Positions 46,007 through 57,410 of a DNA stretch of 64,000 bases are shown here, in pieces. This DNA comes from Ischnura elegans (lineage: Eukaryota > Arthropoda > Insecta > Odonata > Coenagrionidae), in contig NC_060252.1 in assembly GCF_921293095.1 (NCBI RefSeq), positions 37,758,881-37,822,880 on the forward strand. The letters run 5' to 3'. The notes under the pieces were generated by a model. It worked only from the letters and a program-made list of their open reading frames with translations. It made no database searches and was not told where the DNA came from. Numbering within the stretch: position 1 is the stretch's first letter; each line of letters starts with the position of its first letter. Made by a program: the position numbers and the translations under genes.

Positions 46007-46107
46007 AATTTAAAAAGTAGGACATAATAGAAGTTGTATAACTTACTTCGTTTAACTCCAAACGAAGTGAGTTACACTACTTCTATTATGTCCCACTTTT
46101 TAAATTT
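46007..46107. mobile_element. Imperfect palindrome, 47-bp arms (MITE-like)
   Basis: Left arm 46007-46053 and right arm 46060-46106 pair with four mismatches around AACTCC. Shared core: GGACATAATAGAAGT and CTTCGTTT. The arms are AT-rich and unrelated to the GAAACCGG palindromes. No target duplication is clear. Confidence 0.7.
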
Positions 46108-46409
46108 CTATTTACTATGATCCATATGGTGTAAAAGGAACCTGAACATTTCGAGAGGATAGCGTTGATTTTTAACAAGTAATCCTTCAAAAAATCTACA
46201 AAGAAGGGGTGCACAAATGTTCAAAGAATTAAGCTGGGGGTCGCTAGAGAATCGGAGGCTGCGCGCTATGGTTAAATTGGTTGAGGAATTGAGAATATAT
46301 ATATAAGGGCAACATGGAGATCATCATATTAGAAGCCCACTATATTCCCAAGTCCGACAGAAACGATAAATTATGAGTTAGATCTAAGATTTCCGCGCCG
46401 TTTCTCCAT

Positions 46410-46750
46410 GTGAGTCTCGGCTTTGTGTATCAACTGCAATGCTCCTATGTTAAATGTTACATAGGACAGACCGGATGATCTATCAAAACCAGGATAAGGG
46501 AACATGAACGCGCCACGTAGAAGAAGCAATTCCTCCTTTCCGCAGTCTCGGAGCACGTGTGGTCGGAACCTGGCCACACTCCGGATTTCGCTAAGCCTAA
46601 AGTCCTGTGTAATGAAAGCCGTTACTACCCTAAGCTAATCCGATAAGCTATAGAGATAACTCTGAGCATCCTGAGAACTGCAACACAGAAGACGGCTACA
46701 CATTAGTCAACACATGGAAAAGGTTCTACAAAATCAATGACCAGTCAGAG
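46410..46750 (+). pseudogene. Decayed Penelope-like element GIY-YIG endonuclease C-terminus
   Basis: The frame from 46410 reads LQCSYVKCYIGQTG, stop, SIKTRIREHERAT, stop, then LSAVSEHVWS, GHTPDFAKPKVLCNESRYYP and KLIR, stop, AIEI. A frameshift near 46655 then gives SEHPENCNTEDGYTLVNTW and KRFY. The order YIGQTG...TRIREH...SAVSEH...ESRYYPKLIR-AIEI...W is that of the GIY-YIG endonuclease that follows the RT in Penelope-like retroelements; this nuclease nicks the target for reverse transcription. Three in-frame stops and a frameshift make it a dead fragment. The RT domain is missing. It is the only PLE protein remnant I can see, and it supports a PLE origin for the palindromic loci. Confidence 0.85.
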
Positions 46751-47082
46751 ACCACCTGAGAACCAACCGATCAGAACCGACCTCCGATCCCCAAAGTACC
46801 TATATAAGACGGCAAAATTTATGCATCGCTACTTCTAAGCTACGAAGCACTATTGCGGCCCTGATCCATTCAGGCCAATTATTTCCTTTTTTATTCTTTA
46901 CACCAGTGGGACTTGATAGTCGAAGAGACGCCCACGACAAGGTCGCATGAATGCAGGAGGATAAGGGTCACGACCTCTTGGGGTCCCACTTTCCCCAGAA
47001 TCATTCTTCCCACCTCTCTCCCTATGGGCACTGGGTCCATTGTCTCCCAGCAAGGAAGGAAGCTGCCATGATTCCCATGGGC

Positions 47083-47660
47083 ATTCGAAGGCAGCAGTCA
47101 TCATCACGTCAGTGGTCAAGATAAACATCTTTTCCACGCTAGGCACCAGAAAAGCTAGCCACTAACATGAATATATATGGAGATGAGTGAAATTTTGTGG
47201 ACTGAAATGAATTCAAAAATTATACACAGAGCGATTCAGGCGACTGGAAACTGGGGCTAATTTTCTTCAGTCGTGGGAGTTTTCTCCTTTTAAAAAATCC
47301 GGATTCGGATGTAGATGCTCAATTATTTTAGTTAGCTCTGCAAGGCTTACGTGCACCAGAAAAATAAGAGGAGAAAGTTAATGACTGTTCGTGAGATACA
47401 AAAAGAATTCCTACATGTATGTACCTATGCGTTTGAAAAAATACCTCTTATTTTATCGTTTCTGTGTGTCTTTGAAATTTTATAAATCAAATCGTATTTC
47501 AAGACCAATAACAAAAATATATAACATCTATACGAAGTAGTCTTGCAAAAATCCCTGAACGATAGCTTCCTAAGTTTTAATCCGGCAGTCATCATCACGT
47601 CAGTGGTCAAGATAGCCATCTTTTCCACGTCAGGCATCAGAAAAGCAGCCACGAACATGA
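47083..47660 (-). repeat. Direct repeat pair, about 75 bp, 490 bp apart
   Basis: GGCAGCAGTCATCATCACGT with CAGTGGTCAAGATAAACATC at 47089-47165 recurs at 47580-47655 with a few changes. The shared block also includes TCTTTTCCACG and CACCAGAAAAGC. Minus-strand frames through both give the related peptide VEKM-ILTTDVMMTA. This might be a repeat-derived coding relic, but I do not recognise the family. Confidence 0.7.
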
Positions 47661-47780
47661 CATAATAATGAACATAACATGACATAACAATAAACAATTT
47701 TATACTGTAATTTTACATCAATCATTCCGTAATTTTAAAAGTAGGAATTTTCATATTTAAGTAATATCCGGGAAACTTAG

Positions 47781-48003
47781 TTGGCCACATAATACGGTAT
47801 GGTGGCCTGATGAAAACAATTATAGAAGAACAACTGGAAGGGAAGAAGAGTATGGGGCGGCCTCAAATTAGTTACATTGCACGGGTTGTAAAGGATGTAA
47901 AAGAGAAATGCGCCGCTATAAAAAGGCTAGCGGATAGGAGAGAGGAATTGGGAGCTGCGTCAAACCAATCTTAGGATTGTTGACTAATGATAATGTTGAG
48001 AAA
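47781..48003 (+). pseudogene. 3' fragment of the second LINE family
   Basis: An open frame from about 47783 to the stop at 47972-47974 reads GHIIRYGGLMKTI, LEGKKSMGRPQISYI, KRLADRREE and AASNQS-stop. It is collinear with the C-terminus of the LINE remnant at 12434-12715. The 3' UTR GGATTGTTGACTAATGATAA matches GGATTGTTGACTAATGGCGA there. It is a very short 5'-truncated insertion, as LINEs often leave. Confidence 0.82.
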
Positions 48004-50268
48004 AATATACTCCTTTTAATTTATTTTATGATAGACTAATGAGAAAACAACAAATAATGAAACATGTAGTTCAGGGTTCACAACTTATATCTGCCTCACA
48101 GGTCTTACGCAAAGTCGAAATAACATAAACCTGCACTACCTGCGACCTAAAGATTGAAAATATCACCCAATTAAATGCTAAACCGAGCCCAGACAATGGA
48201 GAAATATATCTCAATGCCTATAACGGTGGTACACGCTGGAGAGCGATTCTGCAGGTCCGAAGCTCTTAATCGTCCACCGAATCGAGTTACTGGCGATGAT
48301 CGTCTCGAACCTCTTTGTCGCCTTTCTCGGTAGAAAAAAATCACCGCGGTCAGTTAAAAAAAAAGCTGTGAGAAATACTTCACAGCTCCGTCCTCACCTT
48401 ATTCGTGCGCGTTCTTCTCTCACATCAGTATAAGGGGTGGGAGTGTGAGACTCGGACATTCCCTTCCCATCGGCCACCGCACGCGAGCAACTCTTCTCGT
48501 ACACCGTGTCTCCTTTGAGATGATCCCTTCGTGCCGACGTCATTCTCCTCTCTAAAGGAATAATCGTCGGCTTCACCCACCGCCACAAAGATGCCATGCA
48601 AACTCACTGCCTTGCCGTCTTCTTCTTATTCTGCACAATCACTGCGCGATATCCGATGGTCTTGACCGAACGGTATTATCGCATCACGATGAGGGAGAAA
48701 ATTTTCGACGCCTTTGAACGTGTTTCACAGTCCTTTCAAACCGTTTGAAGCTCTGCCTACAAGCGAAATAATATTTGAAGTTTCACCTTTACAAAAATGA
48801 GTGCCGTATCAACTCTTTTAAAGATAGGACTGACTCAGAGTAATTTTCTGTTGTAAAATTGAATGCTCAAGTATGTACATTCTATGATAATTATTATTGA
48901 ATTGAGATTGTACACATTTTGATAAGACTAATTTAAAAATTTTGATTTTCCTCAGAAGAAACACTCAGTTTGAAAGAATAAAGGCTATAATTATATGCTT
49001 AAAGGCTTGAGGTGTCTGTAAATCGTCCATCTACAAACATAAAGGTAACATTGAATTGGCATCATTTCTTTACTTCGCATCTCGATAATTACCAGTAGTT
49101 CATGATTACGCACGCATACCCATGTTTAATATGATAATTATTTCCACAATAACCATCACTTCTCTGACGAATTCTCTGCTTTCTGAATTCTTGCAAAGCA
49201 AAACCATAAACAGATATGGATTTATCAGTATGGAACGTTAGCTTATTATAGCATTGATAATAGGCTCTACCTAAGATATTAATATGAAAATTCTTACAAT
49301 TAACCTCAGGTATCCATAACTCTAAGGTATAAACAGCGTTACACAATGATACAATTCAAATTGATTGATTCCACCACATTTTGACCTTAAGTCCAATTTC
49401 AAATAAAATGAATTGTAAGATTGATATAGTAATTGAGCAACTCCACTCGAACTGATAATCTGGCTAATTTACAAGGTTCACGGCCAGAAAATTCCATTAC
49501 GAGAACAAAGGGTTGACCTATATTTTTCTTGATTCTTTGCCAGCGCTGAAGAACACTGGGAAGCACGAGCAAATATTTCATCTAAAAACCCCAACTTAGC
49601 AAATTTTTTTATACGTGTCATGTTATATAAATAACAAAAAACCCTTCATCGCCACAATAGTATGAGCATCTGAATAACGTATCCATCTCGGGCGAAAAAC
49701 GCACACCAAGACATTAGAAGAGGCTTCCGAAAGCCTAAAGGTGATTCACACATTCTTGCGAAATAAGGTAAGGGGGGAACACCATGATTTAAACCCTACG
49801 CGCCACAAACGTAAATCAAACCATTATGTCCCATTTGATAGCAGTTAATGAATAGCTCGTTTGTAAGTCATTGTTGGGAGGCGCTCGGCCAGGCTCGGCT
49901 CGTGTCCGAGGCCATGTGTTACATTACGTGTTTATCTGCAATCAGGACAATAAGGTGAGAGGAAAGAGTCTTGAGAACCCGTTTGTGTTTGACCCTACTT
50001 TCAAGAAGATATGCGAATTGTTCAGAGGATTATATCACTGCCGCTCTAACGGCTGTATTTTGTTTTTGTGACGTATTACTTATTTAAAACTTACGTCACC
50101 ACGAAACAGAAAATCTTCTCCAATATTACGTATGTCACACGTTACAGCCCTTGGAGACGATTTTCTGTCACACTGTTGATGCCGTAGAGTTAAAATTTCC
50201 TGTTGTATCTTAGGTTATCACCTTGAATTTGTCACGGTAAAGGGAATAGATTACTGTCGAATTTCGAC
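48004..50268. other. Non-coding stretch with CpG-rich patch and small hairpins
   Basis: 48200-48700 is CpG-richer and has overlapping minus-strand frames without known domains. AGCTGTGA/TCACAGCT near 48365-48388 forms a small hairpin. At 50070-50166 two inverted repeats adjoin (GTGACGTA..TACGTCAC and AGAAAATCTTCTCCAA..TTGGAGACGATTTTCT). No gene supported. Confidence 0.45.
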
Positions 50269-50345
50269 CTGAAGACGCTGGCAGGATAGCCAGCGAAACT
50301 GTTGTCTATAAACAAGCTGACGCGGAAGAAACCCCTGAAGAAATG
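50265..50345 (+). ncRNA. Solitary hammerhead-like motif, palindrome-unit family
   Basis: CTGAAGA (50269-50275), one unpaired C, a perfect 6-bp stem GCTGGC (50277-50282) / GCCAGC (50289-50294), then GAAAC (50295-50299), TGTT and GTC. In hammerhead terms this gives CUGANGA, stem II, GAAA, a 2-bp stem III AC/GU and a GUC cleavage triplet. Against activity: the extra C beside stem II and no convincing stem I. The downstream GACGCGGAAGAAACCC links it to the 22-kb arms. It is a sequence relic at least; ribozyme activity is unproven. Confidence 0.4.
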
Positions 50346-50759
50346 CAGAGATTAGACCATCGCCGCGGAAACCTACGTTCTAACACAGAGAATTTATACA
50401 CGAAAAAATACCGGAGAAAAATTTTTAAATTTGAGGTGCAGGCAAATGTTGAGAAAGGTCTTCTCAATGAATTTTGAGATGGTAAAATAAGTGGGAAAAC
50501 GTGATATGCCACCAAAAATAACGATAGAGATGTAGGAACTCGAATGAGAACAGTATCTCATAGAGAAAATATTCAATCTTCATGAAATCAACGTAAAATG
50601 TTTTTCTTGAGGAAATGAAAGAAGTTCCCACAGAATGCTATCAGTTAATCACCTATTCCCACGAAAATCAAGTTTATTTTCAAAAACCTAAATAGGATCA
50701 GTTTGCGGAATTTCAACTGTAGCAAAACCGATACTGTTGTTATTGCTTGCTATACTGTT

Positions 50760-51010
50760 ATTTTATACCCTCCATTTTCGGGCATTAAATCGACGGCCTT
50801 GACCCTTTTGGAGATAAGTTGATGACGTCATATAGAACTCATACCGAGCATGTCTCCGATACACCTCGGTCTTATACACTAACCTCGCGTGGTTCCCTCT
50901 TTTTTACACCCTTTCGAGCGATTCATTCCCACAAGGACGGATTCTATCTGAACGAGTAAAAGTCAGATCACTAATGGCGTCACCATTCATTAAAATTGGG
51001 CTCAACCTCT
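50760..51010 (+). repeat. Dispersed repeat, copy 2 (related to 11500-11787)
   Basis: GGAGATAAGTTGATGACGTC, CATACCGAGC and TATCTGAACGAGT appear in the same order and spacing class as in the 11.5-kb copy. Family unknown. Confidence 0.6.
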
Positions 51011-51177
51011 GCGTTTCCCGTTTTGCACTTGCGAAATAGTTGCTGAAAGGCAAAATTTGACCTATCTTTCGATTAGCCTATCTTTCCCATCCATCGACCG
51101 TATTCTTTAAATGAATCGCGATTTCAGAGTAAACGACCCCATTCCGAAGCAGCCTCTCAAACGGAGTAACGATAGAG

Positions 51178-51452
51178 CAGGGCCGGAACTAGGAGTTTTG
51201 TCTGGGGTGGCAAAGATTATATTCCCGCCCCCCTACCCTAATCCCCTCTCGATCCCTCCCCACCACTGAAATATAACATATACATCCGTAAGCTATTTTT
51301 TTTGAGATGCGGTAGTTGAAATTACACACATAATATTTGCTATTAACAAGTTTTATTAATAATTATAGACAAATAAATATTTTTAAATAAACCTTTCAAA
51401 GTTTGCCGCCCGGGGCACTTGCCCCCTTGGCTCCGTCCTAGTTGCGCGCCAA
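51178..51452. mobile_element. hAT-like MITE, diverged
   Basis: Left end CAGGGCCGGAACTAGGAG and right end CGTCCTAGTTGCGCGCC resemble the termini of the 25.7-kb MITE. Flanks AACGATAGAG and AACAGTAGAG look like a mutated 8-bp duplication. The inside is C/G-rich near the ends and AT-rich in the middle, with no ORF. Confidence 0.6.
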
Positions 51453-51964
51453 CAGTAGAGCATGCGCGGTACCCATATCAGTAAATGAGTATCCCACCTC
51501 TCGTTATGACCAATTTTCTGCCTCCGTACCTCCGAGGACTCGGCTGGGGTAAGATGGATAACTTCGGTTCCTTACTCTACCACCCACCCTCTACCCCCGA
51601 TAATCACGACCTCTCCCCTCCCTCCATCCCCCTAATTCCGACCCTCTCCATCAAAAACACCCACGCCTCTTCAGCGACCCCTCTGTCCCCCATCCCCTTC
51701 CGCGACCACCTTCATCCACCGTACGACTGCACGAAAGCCACTCCTCGGCACCAAAAATGGCGATGCCAAGGCGGAGGAATGGGTCGGGACGTAAGATTCA
51801 ACTTCCAGAACATCCAACGCATTTCCCCCTCCACCAAATCCTCCCCTCTTTTTAACCATTCCCTTCCTCCGCCTTATATTGCTTTTAAAGATACGGCGAT
51901 GTAACGCCTGAAAAAAATGGCGTATATTTTATACAATTTTTGGTATGGTATGGAACGATATAGT
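51453..51964. other. Pyrimidine/proline-rich open stretch, unassigned
   Basis: A C-rich plus strand gives a 139-codon Pro/Ser-rich frame at 51485-51904. Its composition (CCTCCCTCCATCCCCC and similar) explains the lack of stops. No domain, signal peptide or splice support, so I do not call a gene. Confidence 0.35.
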
Positions 51965-52240
51965 GTGGTATTTTGAGGAACGACAACTGAGGTCAATTGC
52001 GCCATGAGGGAAGGGTATGGAAGGAAGGGTGGAGAGAAACCCGGCGTCGTCATTAGCGTACTTCTAACGAAAGATGCAAAGGAAACCACGGCTTAACGTC
52101 ACATCCGACGGACGGAATGTTGCGCTTGAAATGTCCTCCACATTACATTCAAGCAGGGATCGGGCAGTCTGAAAATTCTCTGCCTCCGCTGGGATTGATC
52201 ACGGACCGACTTAGTGGCCACCACACCAACCTGATCTCCT
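51965..52240 (-). mobile_element. tRNA-derived SINE, family A, decayed
   Basis: The minus strand shows GGTTGGTGTGGTGGCCACTA, a damaged B-box (ATCAATCCCAGCGG), then CATTCCGTCCGTCGGATGTG and ACGACGCCGGGTTTCTCTCC. It is collinear with the 15.9-kb copy. Confidence 0.8.
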
Positions 52241-52985
52241 CCAAATTTTCTTCTAAAGCTTAAAATTATGGAGGGCGTTTCAAGAGGAATCTAAAATACT
52301 TCAGGAGGTGGTAGAGGAGACATTTGTAAGTATTTTTGTCCATAAAAATAGGGTCGCATCTCCTTAGTTACTGAGCTATGGCAACACAAACAGTTTTTTG
52401 GATGCACTGTGAAGTTACCATGAAAACGGTTTTTTTTGGTACCCAGACTTTTTGAAATTTAATTTAATACTCTGTTTTTTTAAGGACATTAAATAAATAA
52501 GGTTGAGCGAAAATTTGCGATTATAATTGTCCGAAATAATCTCAAAATTTACAAGACTGTGCAATTGTATTGTGGATACTTGCTCAAAGCTCTCGTTTAA
52601 TTAATCTCAAAGATTCAGAAAGTTGTTGTAAAACAACATAAACCACTTGAAACTTCGAAACCAACACCTCAATTGAAAATTGATATTTACCGCCGTGTTT
52701 ACAGAGTTGCAGTAACTCAAATAACTTAAATATTTAGATAAATATAATTTGTAAATTGCATATGATGAGTTACGGAACAATGACTCCAGATAAACATCAC
52801 GAAGGACCAACAGTGGCGTATCGTAATCTCAAACGCATACGAATAGCTAGAATAGGGTCGTATACTCTCTTCCTAACTCAAAATTTTACCCCTGAATTTG
52901 ATAAATGGATGTTGAAATAGAATTTCAGCGGAAAATGAACGTGTTTATTCATCAACTCACTTATTAATCAATTTGAGAAATTCGA
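52241..52985. other. Non-coding stretch, nothing recognised
   Basis: AT-rich; only a short minus frame at 52607-52810. Confidence 0.45.
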
Positions 52986-53175
52986 CGCCCACAAGAAAAC
53001 TTCGTAACGTCATCAGATAACAATGGGAAAGGGAAGACAAAGAAATAATTCGTAGCGTAAATGTGGAATGTTCTGGGGCAGCGAATGACGTCAGCGACTT
53101 CGTTCTCCATCATATCCGAACTTCGTTTCGCCGTCGGCTATTCGAGGAGAGGGTGTCTTTAAAAACAGGTAAAAT
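52986..53175 (+). promoter_or_regulatory. Weak candidate promoter or first exon
   Basis: A modestly CpG-rich patch contains a CRE-like TGACGTCA (in AATGACGTCAGC) and ends AAAAACAG followed by GTAAAATG, a donor-like site near 53169. Evidence is thin. Confidence 0.2.
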
Positions 53176-56100
53176 GCGGGACATTTATCTTTTTGAGTTG
53201 AATCACAATCCAAATTTTAAAAATTTCTGGAGTCCACTGCCCTAGAAGAAATGAAATCAAGGGAAAACAGTGCAGTTAGTGATGATTCAGGACCATTAAA
53301 TTATTGCGGGTTATTAGCTTTCGCGATTCGATTCCAATGAGTACCTTTCGTACCAACCAGTCGGACATTTCCTCTTTAAGTTGGGAATTATACGCCCCGA
53401 GAAAACTCGGCATCACGCGATAACCAGTAATTTCATCAAAATAACTTACCTTAAGAACTTCCTGATATATGATCCATGAAATCCGAATACCACCCTGATT
53501 ACGTAACCGTTCCGAACCTTTTCCACTCATACCGCAAATATTTCAGTAGTTTTCCAAGAGATAAGTAGAGATTCTGTTCCCGCACCCCCAATTATGTTAT
53601 TTATACGTCATGACCGTAATGAATGGAATTAGTGTGAATTCGCGGACACAAGTAGTAATCTGGAAGGGATAGGCACCAAATTTAAGCCTAGATGGTAAAT
53701 ATTTAAAATGCCCTTTCCCAAATTTGCTTTGAGTCACTCAATATATTCAACTGCGCTAAAATATGCCATTCCTCCGATACACGCGAAAACTTTAATCAGT
53801 GAATTCGGCAACATGACTTCGGAGATCGTGAGATATGTCTATTGCGCCCATCACCTGATTATTATTATCTAAGTCATAAGGTCTTTTGAACATCGAGAAT
53901 ATACTGAATACAATATTATTGATCTTTTTCACCGAGTTAAAAACTGTATCACCGTTCACAAGCTCTTAAAAATGGAATGAAAGCAAAAAATTGCTTGAGA
54001 TGGTACTACAATCATTCGCAAATACTTTCATTAGAGCATTGTTTTATGATGAAATCTGTCATTATTTCATCGGGAGTCTTATTTATGCACCGGTAAAACA
54101 AATTAAAATAGTGGCTATACTAGACTATTGCGTGAATGACTCCAATAGAAATAATTGATACAGCGGAAAATAAATTTTAAAGGCCAACTACCTACTTAAA
54201 GAACAGCCAAAAACGTCGCTGGCCAAATTCCAACCAAATTTCAGGCGTGAAATACTAGAGTGCGTTCATTGAATTAGCATACAGCATGTCCAAACTGTAA
54301 TTGTTTTCTAGAAAAGCATTCTTGCATCTCATCTTCCATTCAGAAATAAAGAGAGAAGGATAATCCATAAAATTCACTTAGCTTCAAGGTCATATGTTAA
54401 AGAAGGGTGTATAAAAAAACCGGCTGAATGAATAAAGAGGCGATATAATGAGAAAGGTCCGTCGTGAAAGTTATAACAGCCAATTTGATACCGGCTAATA
54501 TTGATTTCCAAAAGAGTTCAAATTTTATTGTAATAAAAATTGGGTATTCGGGTCAAAACCAAAAAATGCCTCAATTCTAAAGGAACTAAACTATCGTTAA
54601 AGTATTCTCGTCAACAGGATCCTACAATTGACTGCATGAGCCAAATTACGCAAAAAAATACCTCCGTGACCCAATGTTAATATGACTGGGTTAAAAAAAT
54701 TATACCCATTACGTCATCCGTAATATACAGAAAAAAAAAACAATTCGTTGCCCTTCATGTGTTGACGAAAACCAATATTTCCAGCGCGGCTGCTGCGGAA
54801 AGCAATTACAAATAAGGGAGCATCCTCACGGCCCAAATGAAAGCATGCAACTTAGTCTTCATTTTGTGAATATGCGTTTTATTGGATATAAAATCGTAAA
54901 AATATATAAATGAACGTATATAAAATAATAATAAAATCATTGCATATCGTAGTATTAGATAAAAATAGTACGAAGCTCATCCAAAAATAAAAATTGAATT
55001 ATACCTCCACGAATATCCGGTACTATCTTTGGTTTCCCAAAAGAATATCCAAAAATGCTTGTCACGAACAAGGAAAACGTTACCTACGGAGGGCACTAAG
55101 GAAATCCAGTCTTTTGGAGAGATGACAACTCCTATACCAATATTAGGCTCAATTGGAGAAACAAGATGAAATGCACAAGGTTATTCGTAACTTCCTTCTA
55201 TATGCTGGCATTTTGTAAAATAGTACTGTTATGAAAGCCATTGAGTTTGAAAAATCGAGGTTATTTTGGTAACTGAGGAATTGAAAAATTAATGCTACTT
55301 TAGATTTGCACAGGATTTCCGTAGAAATTCAAATACATACATGGCAGAAACGAAACGTGCAAAACAACTAAAACATTTTCATGCATGGGCTGCAGGTTAC
55401 GAGTATACAAGAATTTATAATTCACGTTTCTTTATCACCAACTGTTAAATAATGTTTTTCTTCCATAATTTATACGGACCTATTGCGAAGCGTTCCTAGC
55501 CTTGAGATTTTTCCCTCGGCTTTGATAATAGATTTTTATCGCAAGAAAGTACGCTCTAAAAAAATTATAAGACTAGAATTTCGCTGAGAAATAATCATTC
55601 AACTTAAATGGCATTAGAACCTTCATCTCCCAATCCCAATAGCAGGGAATCATTTGAGTCAATCCATTATCAAAATCATCGAATGAAATGAAGTATAAGT
55701 AATTAAGTAAAGGAAAATTGTTCGCTCCGTGAGAATCATTTGACATTCAGAAAAGGTTTTAAAAACAGCGGATTAAGAAATCAGCAGAAAATCCTGCGAG
55801 AACATGAAATGGAGTTCCTAACATGAAATTTTATAAGAAAAAAGGAAAATCCATACTTTTGAACTTGAAATAGTGCTGTTAAATCGATGCCGAATCGTCC
55901 ATTTGCTATAAATACCCGTTTTACAAAGAGATTACGGTATAACTAAAGGTATTCACGCAAGAAATGCATTAATTTATTCCGTATCGTGTGCCACGGTAAA
56001 TAAAATAACCAATCATCTTCGAATTTGCTTTTTAATGGAAGGTAGTAAAGTTATCATCGTATGAAGTCTTTATGTTGTAACCAAGTTATTGATAACGCAT

Positions 56101-57049
56101 GCTGTAAGCCCTTGGGTCGAGCCGTGTATGGAGAGCCGAGTTTAAAAGCATGGCTCACCAGTCCATACAACTGGTTCTAATTTATTGCGCACCGCCCACG
56201 GAACATGCATAATTCAGGGTCGCCTTGCTAAATAGAGGGACCACTGATATTCTTTTCCTTCGGTTGCTCACATAAAAACAGAATATCTCATTTTTTTAAA
56301 AACATTTTACACGTGTAGAGTACCCGGTGTTGCTGGACGAGATTTATAAAAGATTAGAATAGATTCGGGGCTGTCGGGAATATTAAATATTTATCGATAT
56401 GTTGCGTTGATAGAGCGAGCGAACAAAAAACAAGCGTATAATATTCCGGGATGAATAAGTTAGGATGCCGGACGCATAAAAAGGTGGTGAATAGGCGATC
56501 CAGATAAGGTAAGAGGGTCTTGGAAAAACTACAGCTAGAGGGTCATTCGTGTTTCAGATAGAATGCATAAAAACTTGCCCTAAATTTTTGAACATTCGGT
56601 TATGCAAAGGAGCGAAATTTATATTCACCAGGGTAACGAAAGATATTATTAGATTAGAGTTCCAGTTCGCCGTCTTTTTCCCCAAGTGAATAAAAATACT
56701 AATGGATTGAAAATTTTATCCATATATCGTTTTATGAATTCATTTTTTAAATCAATTTTCCGTTTTTCTCATAACATTGCACATCAAGAACCTCATTTCA
56801 CGTTCTCGTTGGATCATCTGCAGACTTTTTAGCCCGCATAAACAAACAAATATTTAGTTGAATTAATTAAATGAAAAACACTACAACATAATTAAAAGTT
56901 AGTTACAAAAAGTGTTACCAAAACGGTAGAATTTTTTGTAACTTTTTCTAGGAGTATCAAATGCACAAAGTGAACAATTTTGGTTTCTCACGTCCTGTCA
57001 TTCACTAGTATTGAATGAGAATTGCATCAAATTATTATTTCACCTGCAA
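53176..57049. other. Long AT-rich stretch, nothing recognised
   Basis: Very few open frames over 60 codons and no repeats that I noticed. The phrase near 56320 (CCCGGTGTTGCTGGACGAG) is the only hint of an old dispersed element. Confidence 0.55.
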
Positions 57050-57410
57050 TTCTCTACGTACGAGGCAAGAAAACGTTGAGAAGATGGTGATTAAGAGGGC
57101 ATGGATGCAAAGGAGACGGTCGAGCGGCGAGTATTGCGGGTAGCTCACAACAAGAGCGCGCGGCGCACGTCAAGCCTACCTTATAAGGCGCGAGAGCAGA
57201 GGCTAAGAAGAACCTTGAATCAATTCCAGAAAAAGCTTCCGATTGCTTTTCGCCGGCAAATCGCAACAAATACTCACTACGCGAGAGGTAAACTCGATGC
57301 ATCGCTTCGGAAAATAAATCGACCTTCGCAAACCCAACACACGTCACATGGGCATTTTTACAATATTGCTCGCGCGGCTTCGGCTAATCCGTTACGAATT
57401 TTTTGATATG
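57050..57410. other. CpG-rich patch with opposed frames, unassigned
   Basis: Plus frame 57101-57406 (101 codons, very basic) and minus frame 57054-57347 (97 codons) overlap over the same CpG-rich bases (AGAGCGCGCGGCGCACGTC). Neither has a known domain. It could be a CpG-island promoter or an exon; undecided. Confidence 0.3.

Noticed and set aside
51485..51904. 139-codon Pro/Ser-rich frame
   Set aside because: C-rich low-complexity sequence explains the lack of stops; no domain, signal peptide or splice evidence.
57101..57406. 101-codon basic frame as a gene
   Set aside because: An equally long frame exists on the opposite strand over the same CpG-rich bases and neither has a known domain.
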